From: an uncultured beta proteobacterium
GTDB lineage: Bacteria > Pseudomonadota > Gammaproteobacteria > Burkholderiales > Burkholderiaceae_C
Length of the DNA: 64,000 nucleotides
Direction of reading: 5' to 3'
Assembly (NCBI GenBank): GCA_903845935.1
Contig: CAIMZI010000131.1
Span: 1-64,000 of the forward strand
Position 1 is the stretch's first letter. Every line of letters starts with the position of its first letter. The notes beneath the pieces were generated by a model that was not told where the DNA came from, did no database searches, and worked only from the letters and a program-made list of their open reading frames with translations. A program made the position numbers and the translations under genes. Shown piece after piece: positions 1 through 9,398 of this stretch.

Positions 1-67
1 CGCGCCCATCCGCGCCCATCACAATCCCTACCCGCGCCACAAGCGCGACCTCTTTGAAGGAACCCCC

Positions 68-1663
68 ATGCTCGAAACCACGCTCAAGACCCAGTTGCAA
101 GCCTATTTGCAAAACCTGCGAGAGCCCATCCGCCTGATCGCATCGCTGGATGCCAGCGACAAGGCCGCCGAGCTGCGCGAACTGCTGGTGGAGATTGCCG
201 AGCTGTCCGACAAGGTGACCTTTGACGACAGCGGCACGGACGCCCGCAAGCCCTCGTTTGTCATTGCCAAAGAAGGCGAAACCCGCGGCGTGCGCTTTGC
301 CGCCATTCCGCTGGGCCATGAGTTCACCTCCCTGGTGCTGGCCCTGCTGTGGACCGGCGGCCACCCGCCCAAGGTGGCGGCCGAGGTGCTGGACCAGATC
401 AAGGCGCTGGACACCGAGATGAACTTCGAGGTCTATATGTCCCTGTCCTGCCACAACTGCCCGGACGTGGTGCAGGCGGCAGCGCTGATGGCCATCTTCA
501 ACCCCAAGATCAGCACCACCGTGATTGACGGTGGCATGTACCAGGCCGAGGTGGAAGCGCGCCAGGTCATGGGCGTGCCGCAGGTGTACATGAATGACGC
601 CGTGTTCGGCACCGGGAAAATGACGCTGGAAGAATTTGTTGGCAAGCTCGACAGCCATTCCGGCGACCGCGAAGCCGCCAAGCTCAACGCCAAGGACGCC
701 TTTGATATGCTGATCGTCGGCGGCGGCCCGGCCGGTGCGGCAGCGGCTGTGTATGCCGCGCGCAAGGGCATCCGGGTCGGTGTGGCAGCCGAGCGCTTTG
801 GCGGCCAGACCAATGACACCATGGCGATCGAGAACTACATTTCGGTGCTGGAGACCGACGGCCCCAGGTTTGCCGCTGCACTGGAGGCCCAGGTGCGCCA
901 CTACGGGGTGGACATCATGAACCTGCAGCGCGCCGACAAGATCGTTCCCTCGGCCACGCCCGGTGGCCTGACCGAGGTGCACATGGCCAACGGCGGCGTG
1001 CTCAAGGCCCGCAGCGTCATCCTCTCCACCGGCGCGCGCTGGCGCAATGTCAACGTGCCCGGCGAGGCCGAGTACAAAAACAAGGGCGTGGCCTACTGCC
1101 CGCATTGCGACGGCCCGCTGTTCAAGGGCAAGCGCGTGGCGGTGATTGGCGGCGGCAACTCCGGCGTGGAGGCCGCCATCGACCTGGCCGGTGTGGTGCA
1201 ACACGTGACCCTGGTGGAATTTGCCGACGCACTGAAGGCCGATGCGGTGCTGGTCAACAAGCTGCGCAGCTTGCCCAATGTGGAGATCCATGTAAATGCC
1301 CAGACCACCGAGATCACTGGCGATGGCCAAAAGGTCAACGGCCTGCGCTTCAAGGACCGCGCAACCAACGAAGAACATCTGGTGGAACTGGCCGGCGTGT
1401 TCGTGCAAATTGGACTGGTGCCCAACACCGAGTTTTTGAAAGGCACACTCGAACTCTCCAAGTTCGGCGAGATCGTGATTGACGCCAAGTGCCACACCAG
1501 CCTGCCAGGCGTGTTTGCCGCCGGTGACGTGACCACCGTGCCCTACAAGCAGATCGTCATCGCCGCCGGTGAAGGCTCCAAGGCGGCGCTGAGCGCCTTC
1601 GACTACCTGATCCGCCAGCCATTGCCAAGTGCAGCGTCGTCGACCGTAGCATCGCTGGGCTAG
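68..1663 (+). CDS. ahpF: Alkyl hydroperoxide reductase subunit F
   Basis: NAD(P)H-dependent flavoprotein disulfide reductase that recharges the peroxiredoxin AhpC. The 531 residues are close to the usual 520-530. The N-terminal half is the tandem thioredoxin-like domain with a CHNC centre (C128/C131). A GGGPAG dinucleotide-binding motif follows near 218, then the redox-active CPHC (C344/C347) of the thioredoxin-reductase-like core, then a second GGGNSG nucleotide motif near 360. An AAGGA-like ribosome site lies just before the ATG. ahpC would be expected to the left, but the 67 bases before this gene hold no recognisable end of it. All expected redox centres are present. Confidence 0.97.
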   Translation: MLETTLKTQLQAYLQNLREPIRLIASLDASDKAAELRELLVEIAELSDKVTFDDSGTDARKPSFVIAKEGETRGVRFAAIPLGHEFTSLVLALLWTGGHPPKVAAEVLDQIKALDTEMNFEVYMSLSCHNCPDVVQAAALMAIFNPKISTTVIDGGMYQAEVEARQVMGVPQVYMNDAVFGTGKMTLEEFVGKLDSHSGDREAAKLNAKDAFDMLIVGGGPAGAAAAVYAARKGIRVGVAAERFGGQTNDTMAIENYISVLETDGPRFAAALEAQVRHYGVDIMNLQRADKIVPSATPGGLTEVHMANGGVLKARSVILSTGARWRNVNVPGEAEYKNKGVAYCPHCDGPLFKGKRVAVIGGGNSGVEAAIDLAGVVQHVTLVEFADALKADAVLVNKLRSLPNVEIHVNAQTTEITGDGQKVNGLRFKDRATNEEHLVELAGVFVQIGLVPNTEFLKGTLELSKFGEIVIDAKCHTSLPGVFAAGDVTTVPYKQIVIAAGEGSKAALSAFDYLIRQPLPSAASSTVASLG

Positions 1664-1781
1664 GATTTGGTTGCTTGCCGATAGGGGTTTCAAATCGCAA
1701 CAATTCAGACACAGTTGCGGCTAGATCCCCTGTCTAATGCGCTTCAGGAAATAACTTTCGATGAAACACTTGGAGCGCAGC

Positions 1782-2129
1782 ATGGAACTACTCAACCAGA
1801 CACAAGGCGATGACGTACTGGTCATACAGATACAAGAAGACAATCTCGACGCCAGCAACGTGCGCGCCTTTCGCGAGGCCCTGCAGGCGCTGATCAAGGA
1901 TAAAACCCGCGTCGTGCTGGACATGTCGCATCTCAAGTTTGTCGACAGTTCGGGCTTGGGCGCACTGATTTCTTGTCTGCGCGACACCAATGGCCGCAAG
2001 GGCGATTTCCGCCTGAGCAATATGTCGCGTTCCGTGCTGGCTCTGTTCGAGCTCATGCGCATGCACCGCGTCTTTAGCATCCACGAAACCGCCGAGGGTG
2101 CGGTGAGCTCATTTAGCGCAATCAGCTAA
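1782..2129 (+). CDS. Stand-alone STAS domain protein (anti-sigma factor antagonist type)
   Basis: A 115-residue single-domain STAS protein of the RsbV/SpoIIAA/SypA kind. The phospho-acceptor loop reads FVDSSGLG, and the serine directly after the Asp (S56) aligns with the serine phosphorylated in SpoIIAA and RsbV. The start at 1782 is preferred over the longer 1761 ATG because GGAG lies about 6 bases before it. The gene converges on the OmpR-type regulator at 2126 and their stop codons overlap by four bases. No kinase or phosphatase partner is adjacent. The only PP2C/RsbW-like protein in the window is the one in the exopolysaccharide locus, so it may serve both STAS proteins (inference). Confidence 0.9.
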   Translation: MELLNQTQGDDVLVIQIQEDNLDASNVRAFREALQALIKDKTRVVLDMSHLKFVDSSGLGALISCLRDTNGRKGDFRLSNMSRSVLALFELMRMHRVFSIHETAEGAVSSFSAIS

Positions 2130-2815
2130 AGGTCGACGCGCTCGAGCCGGTAGCCATAGCCGTAGACCGGCACCATTTTCCAGCCCATCTTGCCATCCAA
2201 CTGGAGCTTTTTGCGGATGCGGCTGACGTGGGTATCGACGGTGCGCGAATCCACTTCGCTGCTGATGCCCCAGATGCGGTCCAACAGATGGTCGCGAGAC
2301 ATCAGCTTGGCCGGATTCTGAAACAAATAGACCGACAAATCGAACTCTTTTTGCGTCAAGGTGACAGCCGCGCCATTCACCAACAGGCTGTGTTTTGGCA
2401 CGTCGATTTCATAGGCGCCCATGCGCATCACCGGAAGACCACCGGGGCTGGCACGGCGCGCTGCCGACAGCAGGCGGGCATTGAGCTCCTGCTGTTTGGC
2501 GGGCTTGACCACATAATCATCGGCACCCGCCTGCAAGGCCTCGACCACCGTTTGCTCGTCGTCGCGCGATGTCAGCACCACAATCGCCAGCTTCCAGCCC
2601 AGGCTTTGCCTGACCCAGCGCAGCACCTCACCGCCGTCCCCATCCGGCAACATCCAGTCCAGCAGCAACGCGTCAAAACTGCCGCCCTTGAGAGCGGCCA
2701 GCATGTCGGCCACGGTGCCAAACATTTCCAGGCTGTGCTGCGCACTGCGCAGCCACAGGTCCATCAGCGCCTGCTGATCCGGATCGTCTTCCAGTACACC
2801 GATGTGCATTTGCAT
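2126..2815 (-). CDS. OmpR/PhoB-family response regulator
   Basis: A 229-residue two-component regulator. The N-terminal receiver domain has the acidic EDD pocket near the start and the phospho-acceptor in LLLDWMLPDG. The C-terminal winged-helix DNA-binding domain contains the typical TQKEFDL and VDTHVSRIRKKL segments. An AAGGAAAA ribosome site sits directly before the ATG. No histidine kinase is adjacent, so it is an orphan in this window. It shares four bases of stop-codon overlap with the STAS gene on the other strand. Its target genes cannot be read from the sequence. Confidence 0.93.
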   Translation of the reverse strand: MQMHIGVLEDDPDQQALMDLWLRSAQHSLEMFGTVADMLAALKGGSFDALLLDWMLPDGDGGEVLRWVRQSLGWKLAIVVLTSRDDEQTVVEALQAGADDYVVKPAKQQELNARLLSAARRASPGGLPVMRMGAYEIDVPKHSLLVNGAAVTLTQKEFDLSVYLFQNPAKLMSRDHLLDRIWGISSEVDSRTVDTHVSRIRKKLQLDGKMGWKMVPVYGYGYRLERVDL

Positions 2816-2919
2816 TTTTCCTTATCGCCGGGACGCAGGCCCGGAAGTTCACAGTTCCGTCACATTACACGGGCTTAAGACCTTATTCTCCATCGATTAC
2901 AAAACAGGTTTGCGCACGC

Positions 2920-3618
2920 ATGATCACCTCTTCCCTGCTGACTTACATCGATTCTCTCACCGAGATTCAAAGCCACTTCGACTGGCATCGTCAGCAAGGG
3001 CAGCCTCTGTTGCTGATGTGCGCCGTAAGCGAAGGTCCCTTGCCGGCCATGGTGCAGGGGTTTGATGCGGCTCATGCCAACGTCCATGTGCGATGTGTCG
3101 AAATGCCTTCGTTGGACGATGACTGCAATGTAGCTTACGCCGTGATCGGTCAAAGCCCCAGCGGCGCCAACTTTCTGGCTTCCGGTAGGATGACGACACT
3201 GGCAGGCACCACAGACTGCTTTGCGCTCAGCCTGCCTGTATGGATCGATGTATCCCAGTCGCGCGACAACTACCGTTGCCCGGCGCCATTCGGACATTTT
3301 CTGCATTTCAGCGCGACCGATCCGCACCTCAATGACGTCGTCTGCCGGGTTCACAACATCAGCCTGGGGGGCCTGGCGGTGGAATGGGAGCACGACCAGC
3401 CACCGGAACTCTGCAGTGTCACCGACACCGCCATACTGCAGGCGCGCCACATCAAGGTCCAGTTGGGCAAGATGCGGGTGGCCCACATCCGCGCGCTGGC
3501 ACAGGGCTGCATCATCGGGCTCTATTTTGAACAGGACGTCCCACGCAGCTTCAATGCGCTGGTGCTGGACGTGCAGCGCACTGAACACCGCAGCCTGACC
3601 GAGCAGCATTCAAAGTAA
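2920..3618 (+). CDS. PilZ-domain protein, YcgR-like flagellar brake type
   Basis: A 232-residue protein with a YcgR-N-like N-terminal half and a C-terminal PilZ domain. The cyclic-di-GMP signature is visible as SRDNYR (a version of RxxxR) followed some 40 residues on by NISLGG, matching (D/N)xSxxG. Family members bind c-di-GMP and slow the flagellar motor or act on other targets. Only one Arg is clear at the expected position, so nucleotide affinity may differ from canonical members. A glyoxalase-fold gene begins 12 bases downstream. The HD-GYP protein at 61748 is a possible c-di-GMP hydrolase in the same window. Confidence 0.82.
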   Translation: MITSSLLTYIDSLTEIQSHFDWHRQQGQPLLLMCAVSEGPLPAMVQGFDAAHANVHVRCVEMPSLDDDCNVAYAVIGQSPSGANFLASGRMTTLAGTTDCFALSLPVWIDVSQSRDNYRCPAPFGHFLHFSATDPHLNDVVCRVHNISLGGLAVEWEHDQPPELCSVTDTAILQARHIKVQLGKMRVAHIRALAQGCIIGLYFEQDVPRSFNALVLDVQRTEHRSLTEQHSK

Positions 3619-3630
3619 GCAGGAAACGCA

Positions 3631-4053
3631 ATGGAAGACACCTTGCAAGCCACTGTCACAACGGCCCCGATGCTGGCGAGAATTCACCACGCCGCCATCA
3701 TCTGTTCGAACTATGGCGTATCGCGCCAGTTTTATACCGAGCTGCTGGGCTTGCCCGTGCTGGCCGAAAACTACCGCGCCGCGCGCGACTCCTGGAAGCT
3801 CGATCTGCAACTGCCCGATGGCAGCCAGGTCGAGCTGTTTTCGATGCCGGGCGCGCCGCACCGGCCTTCCTACCCAGAAGCCTGCGGACTGCGCCACCTG
3901 GCCTTTGCCGTGGCGGAACTACAAGCTTGGGTAGAGCATCTGCAGCGCTCTGGTGTCGCGGTAGAACCAGTGCGCCTGGATGAATTCACCGGCAAGCGCT
4001 TTGTGTTCTTCCAAGACCCCGACCAGCTTCCTCTGGAATTGGTTGAGCAGTGA
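3631..4053 (+). CDS. VOC-family (glyoxalase I-like) protein, YaeR/SMU1112c type
   Basis: A 140-residue vicinal-oxygen-chelate protein. It opens with the IHHAAIICSNY strand typical of the YaeR/SMU1112c subgroup and contains LRHLAFAV and the terminal PDQLPLELVE metal-site region. The pattern of His and Glu ligands fits a metal-dependent VOC fold. The physiological substrate of this subgroup is not established, so calling it a lactoylglutathione lyase would go too far. An AGGAAA ribosome site precedes the ATG, and the gene follows the PilZ gene closely enough for co-transcription. Confidence 0.85.
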   Translation: MEDTLQATVTTAPMLARIHHAAIICSNYGVSRQFYTELLGLPVLAENYRAARDSWKLDLQLPDGSQVELFSMPGAPHRPSYPEACGLRHLAFAVAELQAWVEHLQRSGVAVEPVRLDEFTGKRFVFFQDPDQLPLELVEQ

Positions 4054-4291
4054 CAGGATTGACCGCCTGAGTTGCAACTCCTGGACAGACGAAGTCACAA
4101 GATTTGCCTGCCCGTAGTATCACTCAAGGCTGATTGCAGGTGTTCACGCGGCTCAGTCGTAAGTCAGGTCAGCCGCGTTGGACGAAACCGCCGTCAAGTC
4201 AGTTTGGCCTAGCTGGTGGCTCGGACGAGCCCTACGCATGCGAATTACCGACGCACATTCCACTTGGTCTGCCCCCTGCGATCTGGAGAAT

Positions 4292-4996
4292 TTAGGCAGC
4301 GTCGGGAGTCTGGTTTCCTTTGGAAGCCTTCAAGAGGCTGTCGATTGCGGTGATCAGGGAGCCACCGCCTTGATAAAGCTGGCTGCCATGCAGCGCCTGT
4401 TCGATCGCGCCCGTACAGATCCACAGCAGGGGGACCCCAGAGACGCCCCGTCGGAGCATCAAAGCCTGCGAGGAAGCGGTACGTTGCGCGGTCGCTTGTT
4501 CAAGCGTCGCATCATTGCTGAGGCGAGCAGCGAACTGCGCCTTGTCAAAGGGTAATTCGCTCAATGCGGCCACAGTGGCTGCCACATCCGCCACAACGTC
4601 CGGTTTGGCCGTGTCTCGACCATCCACATAGCGCGCCAATTGCAAGGCGTGCATCAACCGCGGTTCGAGCGCAGGCGTGATTTGCCGCATAGCCGTGAGG
4701 GCACGGGTTGCGTGGCTGGAATCAAAGTGCACGCCAGCGCCGTTGAGTACCTGGTCGTGATAAGCCTGGCTGAAAATCTGACCAGTCATTTGGGCGATGC
4801 GCTGGTCATTGCGCCAAGCGTGCTCAACCCACTCCTTGGACATCGGACGGGCACCAGCGCCAGAAAACAGGCCCGTTGGCATTAATTCCAGCACTGTGGG
4901 AAATTGCTTAGCCAAAGCGGCAAGTGCAGGAGCGCTGGCGTAGCACCAGCCACACAGGGGGTCTAAAAAGTATTGCAATTTCAACGCTTGCGACAT
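4292..4996 (-). CDS. DsbA-family thioredoxin-fold protein
   Basis: A 234-residue DsbA/FrnE-like protein with a CGWC active site close to the N-terminus (DPLCGWCYASAP) and a cis-Pro loop in GVSGVPLLW. It has no signal peptide, which suggests a cytoplasmic thiol oxidoreductase or 2-hydroxychromene isomerase-like protein rather than a periplasmic Dsb enzyme. The ORF track uses a TTG at 5104. I place the start at the ATG at 4996 because GGAAGGAA lies 6-7 bases before it and the extra 36 residues have no family counterpart. The gene is divergent from a LysR regulator that probably controls it. The 237 bases to its left hold nothing recognisable. Confidence 0.85.
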   Translation of the reverse strand: MSQALKLQYFLDPLCGWCYASAPALAALAKQFPTVLELMPTGLFSGAGARPMSKEWVEHAWRNDQRIAQMTGQIFSQAYHDQVLNGAGVHFDSSHATRALTAMRQITPALEPRLMHALQLARYVDGRDTAKPDVVADVAATVAALSELPFDKAQFAARLSNDATLEQATAQRTASSQALMLRRGVSGVPLLWICTGAIEQALHGSQLYQGGGSLITAIDSLLKASKGNQTPDAA

Positions 4997-5103
4997 CACG
5001 AATTCCTTCCAATAAGCCAGAGCATCCAGCCTATTGGAAATTGAATAGAACATATACGACGCAATGATTGACTTACTGTTGCATAAATTGAGACAATAGA
5101 CCA

Positions 5104-6006
5104 ATGGACAGAATCACAGCAATGCGCGTGTATGTGGAAACTGCCGAGCGCGGTAGCCTTTCTGCGGCTGCGCTCCAGACAGGGATGTCTAGAGCCATGG
5201 CATCGCGCTACCTAGCGTCGATTGAGCAATGGGCTGGAGCACGTCTCATGCACCGCTCCACGCGCCGGCTGAGCCTGACGGCAGCAGGTCAACGGATGCT
5301 GAGCTTGTGCCGCGAGATGCTGGTCGTATCGACGCAAGTCGATCGACTGGCGGCCGAATCGGAGGACGAGCCACAAGGCCAACTGCGCATAACGGCAAGC
5401 AGCATCTTTTCTCAAACGCAGTTGGCGCCCGCAATAATGGACTTTCTCGCGCGCTATCCCAAGGCATCAGTGGATTTGCAGGCGCTGGACCGAACGGTGA
5501 ACCTGATCGAAGAGCGTATCGACCTGGCCATCCGGATCACAGCGGAACTCGAGCCCAACCTGATTGCTCGCAGGATCGGAACTTGTCGCTCAGCGATCTG
5601 CGCTGCGCCCGCCTATTTGCGCGCGCGCGAAGTTCCCAGGCAGGCGTGCGATCTCGCATCGCACAACTGTCTGAGCTATGCCTATTTCAGCCAGAGCCTG
5701 TGGCAGTTCATGCACCAGGGCGAAATGGTGGCCGTCCCCGTTCATGGCAATTTCAGCACCAATGATTCCGCAACGCTGCTGCGTGCGGCATTGGCAGGCG
5801 GGGGCATCGTCATGTTGCCCACCTTCGCCATAGAAGAAGATCTTCGCACTGGGCGTTTGGTGCAACTGCTGAGTGACCATGAAGTTGCGGACATGGGCAT
5901 TCACGGGGTCTATACCACTCGCCAACACCAATCGGCGCTGATGCGCGCAATGATTGACTTCCTGGCGCAGCGCTTCGACGACGGAATGAAACCCAACACA
6001 ATATGA
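5104..6006 (+). CDS. LysR-family transcriptional regulator
   Basis: A 300-residue regulator with an N-terminal winged helix-turn-helix (residues 1-60, with ATERGS-like and SRAMASRYLASIE segments) and a C-terminal periplasmic-binding-protein-like effector domain (about 90-295). It resembles the DsbA-neighbour/CrgA subgroup that is widespread in Burkholderiales. The divergent arrangement with the DsbA-like gene, with about 107 bases between the starts, is the usual setting for a LysR regulator and its target. The effector is unknown. From 6007 to 6273 there is no convincing gene, only the leader of the next gene with an AAGGAA ribosome site. Confidence 0.93.
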   Translation: MDRITAMRVYVETAERGSLSAAALQTGMSRAMASRYLASIEQWAGARLMHRSTRRLSLTAAGQRMLSLCREMLVVSTQVDRLAAESEDEPQGQLRITASSIFSQTQLAPAIMDFLARYPKASVDLQALDRTVNLIEERIDLAIRITAELEPNLIARRIGTCRSAICAAPAYLRAREVPRQACDLASHNCLSYAYFSQSLWQFMHQGEMVAVPVHGNFSTNDSATLLRAALAGGGIVMLPTFAIEEDLRTGRLVQLLSDHEVADMGIHGVYTTRQHQSALMRAMIDFLAQRFDDGMKPNTI

Positions 6007-6273
6007 TCGGCGACATCGCGCTGGCTACAGGGAATTATGCGTTCGCACAGCGGACACAGCAGCTCACCACACACGCCGGCTCGGAGACTACCGGGACAGC
6101 GGTTTAGTCCATCAGCCCTTCTGAGTCATGACCGACCGAAACCCCAATGACTCCTGACGCTGCCCAAGCGCCGACCACATCCCGTGCCAGAGTTCACACA
6201 TCGACCATACATTGCGGTTGTGCATTTTTAAAATCGCGGCTTCACCCCCACTGTATGCCAAGGAAACCCCGCC

Positions 6274-7314
6274 ATGAAGATGACCGTGCTGTATGCCGGC
6301 CAAAGCTCGCCCCACGCCGGCTGGGCCGCCATTGACGAACTGGCGCTGATCCTGGCGCGCGTATTTGGCGCCGAACTGCTGTCACCCGCGATTGCACCCA
6401 ACGCACTGTTGCGGCGCATCACCGGGCGCGAGAAGCTGCAATTTGCCCCGCTGGACTGTGCCGGTGGTGATGTGCTGTTCGTAGTGGCACGGGGCCCGGA
6501 AGACCTCGCCATGGTCGGCGCCATCCGCAATGTGCGCGCCAAGTTCAGCCGCATCCATGCCTTTGTCACCGACACCTATTTCCAGGCCGGCTTTTACAAG
6601 CAGACGGCGCTGTTTGACAGCATCACCGTCACGGCCCATGAAGACATCGCCTTCCCGGCGCAGAAGTACGGCATTGCGGTACACCAGCTATACCAGGGCA
6701 CCGACGCGCTGCAATGGGCGCCGCGCCGGCCCTTGGCACGCGAGATCGACGTGATGTCCTTCGGCCGCACGCCACGCAGCTACCAGAGCGCGCTGACCCA
6801 GGCCTTCCACCGCATGGACTCCCCCTATTTGTACCTGCACTCGCCGCTGGGCAATCTGTCCGGTCCCACCGTTCAGGTGGAGCGCGCCATGCTTTTCAAG
6901 CTCTTGCACCGCACCCGCATCTCGCTGGCATTTCATTTGTTGATCGAACCACAAGGTGGGCGTCCACGCTCCATGATGGTGACCAGTCGCTGGCTGGAGT
7001 CTCTGCTCTCGGGTTGCGTGGTGGCGGGCCGTCGACCGGTCTCGCGCATGGCCGACGAGATGCTGGACTGGGAAGGCAGCACCATCGAACTCTCTGCCGA
7101 ACCCGAAGAAGCGGTGCAGGACTTGCAAGCGCTGTTGCAGGACGAAGAGGCTATGAGTCAGCAGCGCCGCGTCAATGTGCGCAACACCCTGCAACGCCAT
7201 GACTGGCGCCAGCGCATAGCCACGCTGTGCGGTTTGAATGATTGGGATGTGCCGTCTGCCTTGCAGGACGAGCTGCAGCAGCTCGAAGCGTTGGCCGACC
7301 TATGGCGCGATTAG
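6274..7314 (+). CDS. Putative glycosyltransferase, first gene of the exopolysaccharide locus
   Basis: A 346-residue cytoplasmic protein resembling spore-protein-CgeB-type or family-1-like glycosyltransferases. It has an N-terminal Rossmann-like half (MTVLYAGQSSPHAGW). The C-terminal half has the features of a nucleotide-sugar binding lobe: VMSFGR at the start of the second domain, then SRWLESLLSGCVVAG, then a Glu-rich tail. The classic EX7E motif is not clear. AAGGAA precedes the ATG. Its position just before the Wza-type exporter and a run of glycosyltransferases supports a role in polysaccharide assembly. The donor and acceptor sugars are unknown. Confidence 0.72.
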   Translation: MKMTVLYAGQSSPHAGWAAIDELALILARVFGAELLSPAIAPNALLRRITGREKLQFAPLDCAGGDVLFVVARGPEDLAMVGAIRNVRAKFSRIHAFVTDTYFQAGFYKQTALFDSITVTAHEDIAFPAQKYGIAVHQLYQGTDALQWAPRRPLAREIDVMSFGRTPRSYQSALTQAFHRMDSPYLYLHSPLGNLSGPTVQVERAMLFKLLHRTRISLAFHLLIEPQGGRPRSMMVTSRWLESLLSGCVVAGRRPVSRMADEMLDWEGSTIELSAEPEEAVQDLQALLQDEEAMSQQRRVNVRNTLQRHDWRQRIATLCGLNDWDVPSALQDELQQLEALADLWRD

Positions 7315-7375
7315 CCACGCACAAGTTCACATTTCGGTAACGATGAATGGCGCCCGGCCAAAGACACTAGCGGGC

Positions 7376-8395
7376 ATGACGAAAACACTTCGCAACCCAC
7401 GCACCGCCAAGCTGATGAACCTGCTGGCCATCACCACGCTGGCCTTGCTGGCAGCCTGCGCCAGCACCCCCGTGCCCCATGCCGAAAACTTCCGCCCGAT
7501 TGGCAAACCGGTCGCCACCGCCCTCCTGTCCAAGGAAGAACTGGCTCTGATCGAGGAATCCAACAACCCGGTCTACCGCATGGGCAGCGGCGATGTGGTG
7601 CGCCTGGAAGTGTTTGGCCGCCCCGAGGTCAGTGGCAAGCACATCGTCGGACCCGACGGCAAGATCAGCGTACCGCTGGCCGGTGACCTGGCCCTGGGTG
7701 AGCTGACCCGCGAAGAGGGCCGCGATCTGGTGACACAGCGCCTGCGCACTTTTTTCACCCAACCCTTTGTCAGCCTGATCATTGACGAGTACACCTCCAA
7801 CCAGGTCACCGTGCTGGGTCGGGTGGAACACGCCGGAGTGCAAAAATTCGCCCAGTCACCGACCCTGGCCGAAGTGCTGGCCGGCGCCGGTGCCATGCCG
7901 ATTCTGGACAAGCAGGCCACGCTGACACGCTGCGCCATCATGCGCGGACGCGACAAACTGATCTGGGTCGATCTCAAGGCGCTGCTCAATGGCGACCCGG
8001 CCTACAACCTGCGCATGAAAAAGGGTGACATCGTCTTCATCCCCGACTCGTCCGACACCTCCATTTATGTGCTGGGCCAGGTCATCCGTCCCGGCTCCTA
8101 CCGACTGACACCGCGCATGACCGTGCTCGACGCCCTGGCCCAGGCCGGTGGCCCCAGCGATGATGCCAAGCCCCAGCAGATTGGCCTGTACCGTGCCGGC
8201 AGCAACAGCACCGAGGTGATTGCCTTTGCCGACCTGATCAACCCGGCGCGCGCTGCCAACTTCGCCATGGAGGACGGCGACGTGCTGTTCCTGCCGCGCA
8301 GTGGTCTAGGTGACTTCGGCTATTTGATGCGCCAGATCTCGCCCAGCCTGTCTTTCCTGACCTTTGGCGCCACCCTCAACACGCTGACCAAGTAA
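7376..8395 (+). CDS. Wza/GumB-type polysaccharide export outer-membrane lipoprotein
   Basis: A 339-residue outer-membrane auxiliary protein that forms the export channel in Wzx/Wzy pathways. The N-terminus has a lipoprotein signal with lipobox LLAAC. The poly-export domain follows (YRMGSGDVVRLEVFGRPEVSG), then two SLBB-like modules (VTVLGRVEHAG and IYVLGQVIRPGSY). The ORF track starts at 7238, but that would put about 46 residues before the signal peptide. The ATG at 7376 gives a normal 28-residue signal, although its ribosome site is weak. It is the first clear transport gene of the operon and is followed four bases later by a glycosyltransferase. Confidence 0.93.
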   Translation: MTKTLRNPRTAKLMNLLAITTLALLAACASTPVPHAENFRPIGKPVATALLSKEELALIEESNNPVYRMGSGDVVRLEVFGRPEVSGKHIVGPDGKISVPLAGDLALGELTREEGRDLVTQRLRTFFTQPFVSLIIDEYTSNQVTVLGRVEHAGVQKFAQSPTLAEVLAGAGAMPILDKQATLTRCAIMRGRDKLIWVDLKALLNGDPAYNLRMKKGDIVFIPDSSDTSIYVLGQVIRPGSYRLTPRMTVLDALAQAGGPSDDAKPQQIGLYRAGSNSTEVIAFADLINPARAANFAMEDGDVLFLPRSGLGDFGYLMRQISPSLSFLTFGATLNTLTK

Positions 8396-8398
8396 GCC

Positions 8399-9394
8399 AT
8401 GAACCCCAAAGTCTCCGTCATCATCATCGGCCGCAACGAAGGCCAGCGCCTGCAGCGCTGCATCGCCTCGGTGCAGCAGGCCGATTGGGGCACACTGCAG
8501 CACGACATCTGCTATGTGGACTCCCGCTCCACCGACAACAGCCTGGCCCTGGCGCAAGCCCAGGGTGCCCACACCTTGGTCTTGCCCGAAGGCCCTATGT
8601 GCGCCGCCAAGGCACGCAACCTGGGATGGCAGGCGGCCAAGGGCGAGTTCATCTTGTTTCTGGATGGCGACACCGAACTTCACCCGGATTTTGTACAGCA
8701 CGCGCTGACCGCACTCGATGACAGCAGCCTGTGCGCCGCCTGGGGCCACCGGCGCGAATCGAACCCGCAGCAGTCGATCTACACCCGGGTGCTGGACCTG
8801 GACTGGATTTATCCCGCTGGTATCACGCCCTACTTCGGCGGCGACGTGCTGGTGCGGCGCAGCGCTCTGGCCCAGGTGGGCGGCTTTGATGCCACGCTCA
8901 ATGCCGGTGAAGAACCCGAGCTGTGTGCCCGCCTGCGGTCCAAAGGCTGGAAGATTTTGCACATCGATTCCCCCATGACCCGCCACGACCTGGCGGTGCG
9001 CAGCTTCAAGGGCTATGCCCGGCGCTGCTACCGCTCCGGCATTGCCTATGCCGAGGTAACGCACCGCATGCGGGCAATGGGCGACGCGCTGTGGCAACAC
9101 GAAGCAAAGCGTGATCTGGTGCACGGCCTGTTGTATGCGTCGGCGCCCTTGTTGCTGGCGCTGGCCTTTGCGCTGCATCTGCTGGCCGGTGCGCTGCTGG
9201 CCGCCTTGGGCTTGGCGGTGCTGCTTCGCAGTGCCTGGCGTTGCCGCGATCGTGCCGCCGGCGATGTGTTGTTGGCGCTGCAGTACGCGCTGCATTCGCA
9301 TGTGCAAAAGATTCCGGCTTGCCTGGGCCAACTGGCCTGGAAGCGGGCGCACGCGCGCTCACAGCGCCTGGCCCTGGTTGACTACAAGGAATAA
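8399..9394 (+). CDS. Glycosyltransferase family 2 with C-terminal membrane segments
   Basis: A 331-residue GT-A fold transferase. The first strand is VSVIIIGRNEG, the nucleotide-sugar DXD-like motif is FLDGDTELHP, and a family-2 ED-like segment appears as NAGEEPELCARL. Residues about 240-280 form one or two hydrophobic helices, which suggests membrane association. It begins four bases after the exporter gene and is followed four bases later by an acetyltransferase, so it is part of one transcription unit. Substrates cannot be read from the sequence. Confidence 0.9.
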   Translation: MNPKVSVIIIGRNEGQRLQRCIASVQQADWGTLQHDICYVDSRSTDNSLALAQAQGAHTLVLPEGPMCAAKARNLGWQAAKGEFILFLDGDTELHPDFVQHALTALDDSSLCAAWGHRRESNPQQSIYTRVLDLDWIYPAGITPYFGGDVLVRRSALAQVGGFDATLNAGEEPELCARLRSKGWKILHIDSPMTRHDLAVRSFKGYARRCYRSGIAYAEVTHRMRAMGDALWQHEAKRDLVHGLLYASAPLLLALAFALHLLAGALLAALGLAVLLRSAWRCRDRAAGDVLLALQYALHSHVQKIPACLGQLAWKRAHARSQRLALVDYKE

Positions 9395-9398
9395 GCCG

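Noticed and set aside
4178-4555. 125-codon plus-strand ORF
   Set aside because: It overlaps the 3' end of the DsbA-like gene and has no recognisable protein features.
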